Positions 63,729 to 64,000 of a DNA stretch of 64,000 bases are shown piece by piece. The notes beneath the pieces are model-generated. The model ran no database searches. It saw only the letters and a list, made by a program, of their open reading frames with translations, and had not been told where the DNA came from. Numbering within the stretch: position 1 is the stretch's first letter; every line of letters starts with the position of its first letter. This DNA is from Salipiger mucosus DSM 16094. GTDB taxonomy: Bacteria; Pseudomonadota; Alphaproteobacteria; Rhodobacterales; Rhodobacteraceae. A program made the translations under genes and the position numbers. The stretch spans positions 286,585 through 350,584 of the forward strand of contig NZ_KE557274.1 in assembly GCF_000442255.1 (NCBI RefSeq), in the 5' to 3' direction.

Positions 63729-64000
63729 CACGAAGTCGCGAGGTGGGAACGAGCGGGGTTTCTGTCCCGCGGCGCGGAGTTCAAAACTGCCCCTGGTGCG
63801 CGGAGAGATGCGACCCTCTAGCCCGCGCGCCTTGGCGATGTCGCCGGAGCGCCAGCCGTGGATGGGCTTGAGCGGGCGGATCTGAGCGGCGCCCACCTTG
63901 TTGCGGCGGGGCTGGCCGTGTTTGTCAAACACGCCCTTCTGTCGACCACCCTGACCCTTGGCATAGATAACCAACGGCTTGTCGGTGCGAAGGGTCAGGG
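63693..64000 (-). CDS. iscB: IscB-family RNA-guided nuclease, C-terminal part (5' end off the window)
   Basis: The last 101 residues of a gene entering from the right edge. They match the C-terminus of cyanobacterial-type IscB: PLVIYAKGQGGRQ, FDKHGQPR, HGWRSGDIAKA, GRISPRTRGSFEL and the end HRNDGYAYQ, parallel to the family's 'GxGxRQ...DKxGxPR...GFxTGDIVKA...GRxxxRxSGSF...RxDGYSY'. IscB is the transposon-linked ancestor of Cas9, with RuvC and HNH domains upstream, and uses an omega-RNA encoded near its gene. The nuclease domains and omega-RNA would lie beyond 64000. The gene ends inside the dut remnant. Confidence 0.85.
   Translation of the reverse strand, partial: LTLRTDKPLVIYAKGQGGRQKGVFDKHGQPRRNKVGAAQIRPLKPIHGWRSGDIAKARGLEGRISPRTRGSFELRAAGQKPRSFPPRDFVAIHRNDGYAYQ

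Overview
The window looks like alphaproteobacterial DNA, most likely Rhodobacterales or a close relative. The evidence is alpha-type GyrA and GyrB, a short HvrA-type H-NS protein, a bactofilin and an endonuclease-type MutL C-terminus. No rRNA, tRNA or CRISPR array was recognised. The window has two textures. Positions 1-24402 and about 59131-64000 form a 'backbone' of moderate GC, with many orphan genes, clear TTGACA-type promoters and rho-independent terminators. Positions about 24400-58945 form a higher-GC accessory 'island' of metal, redox and transport modules, each beside its own regulator.

Backbone, left part: a partial orphan gene, a CheY/CheZ pair, a secreted alpha/beta hydrolase, several orphans including two possible DNA- or phage-related proteins, an H-NS-like gene with a long inverted repeat in its leader, an acidic coiled-coil protein, gyrA, a bactofilin, then gyrB translationally coupled to an orphan. 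A ribbon-helix-helix protein diverges from gyrB. From 16.3 to 24.4 kb lies a run of orphans rich in exported proteins (a zinc-protease-like protein, a DsbA-like thioredoxin-fold protein, a membrane protein and small secreted proteins), a metallophosphoesterase with an altered metal ligand, and a second acidic low-complexity protein.

Island: (1) 24.8-30.4 kb is a metal module: MerR-type regulator, YnfA-like protein, two SCO proteins, a PCuAC copper chaperone, a Zn/Cd/Pb-type P1B ATPase and a DUF411 protein, linked by matching MerR-type dyads. (2) 30.8-40.7 kb holds LysR-controlled redox and export modules and a small tyrosine recombinase. (3) 40.9-48.3 kb is a tightly coupled operon: AraC regulator, TonB receptor, methyltransferase, ABC importer and a saccharopine-dehydrogenase-like enzyme. 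It is the best candidate for an undescribed uptake-and-modification system. (4) 48.5-58.9 kb holds more oxidoreductase, hydrolase and glutathione-transferase modules with TetR, AraC and LysR regulators. The last gene is cut off at the right island edge.

Backbone, right part: a mutL lacking its ATPase N-terminus, a class A penicillin-binding protein whose Shine-Dalgarno sequence lies in a hairpin, a compact sigma-32-like factor, and a dUTPase remnant abutting the 3' end of an iscB-family RNA-guided nuclease gene that runs off the window. Three genes (the flavin-oxidase-like gene, mutL and dut) are truncated at junctions, which points to recent rearrangement. All functional calls come from reading motifs by eye; no database search was run.
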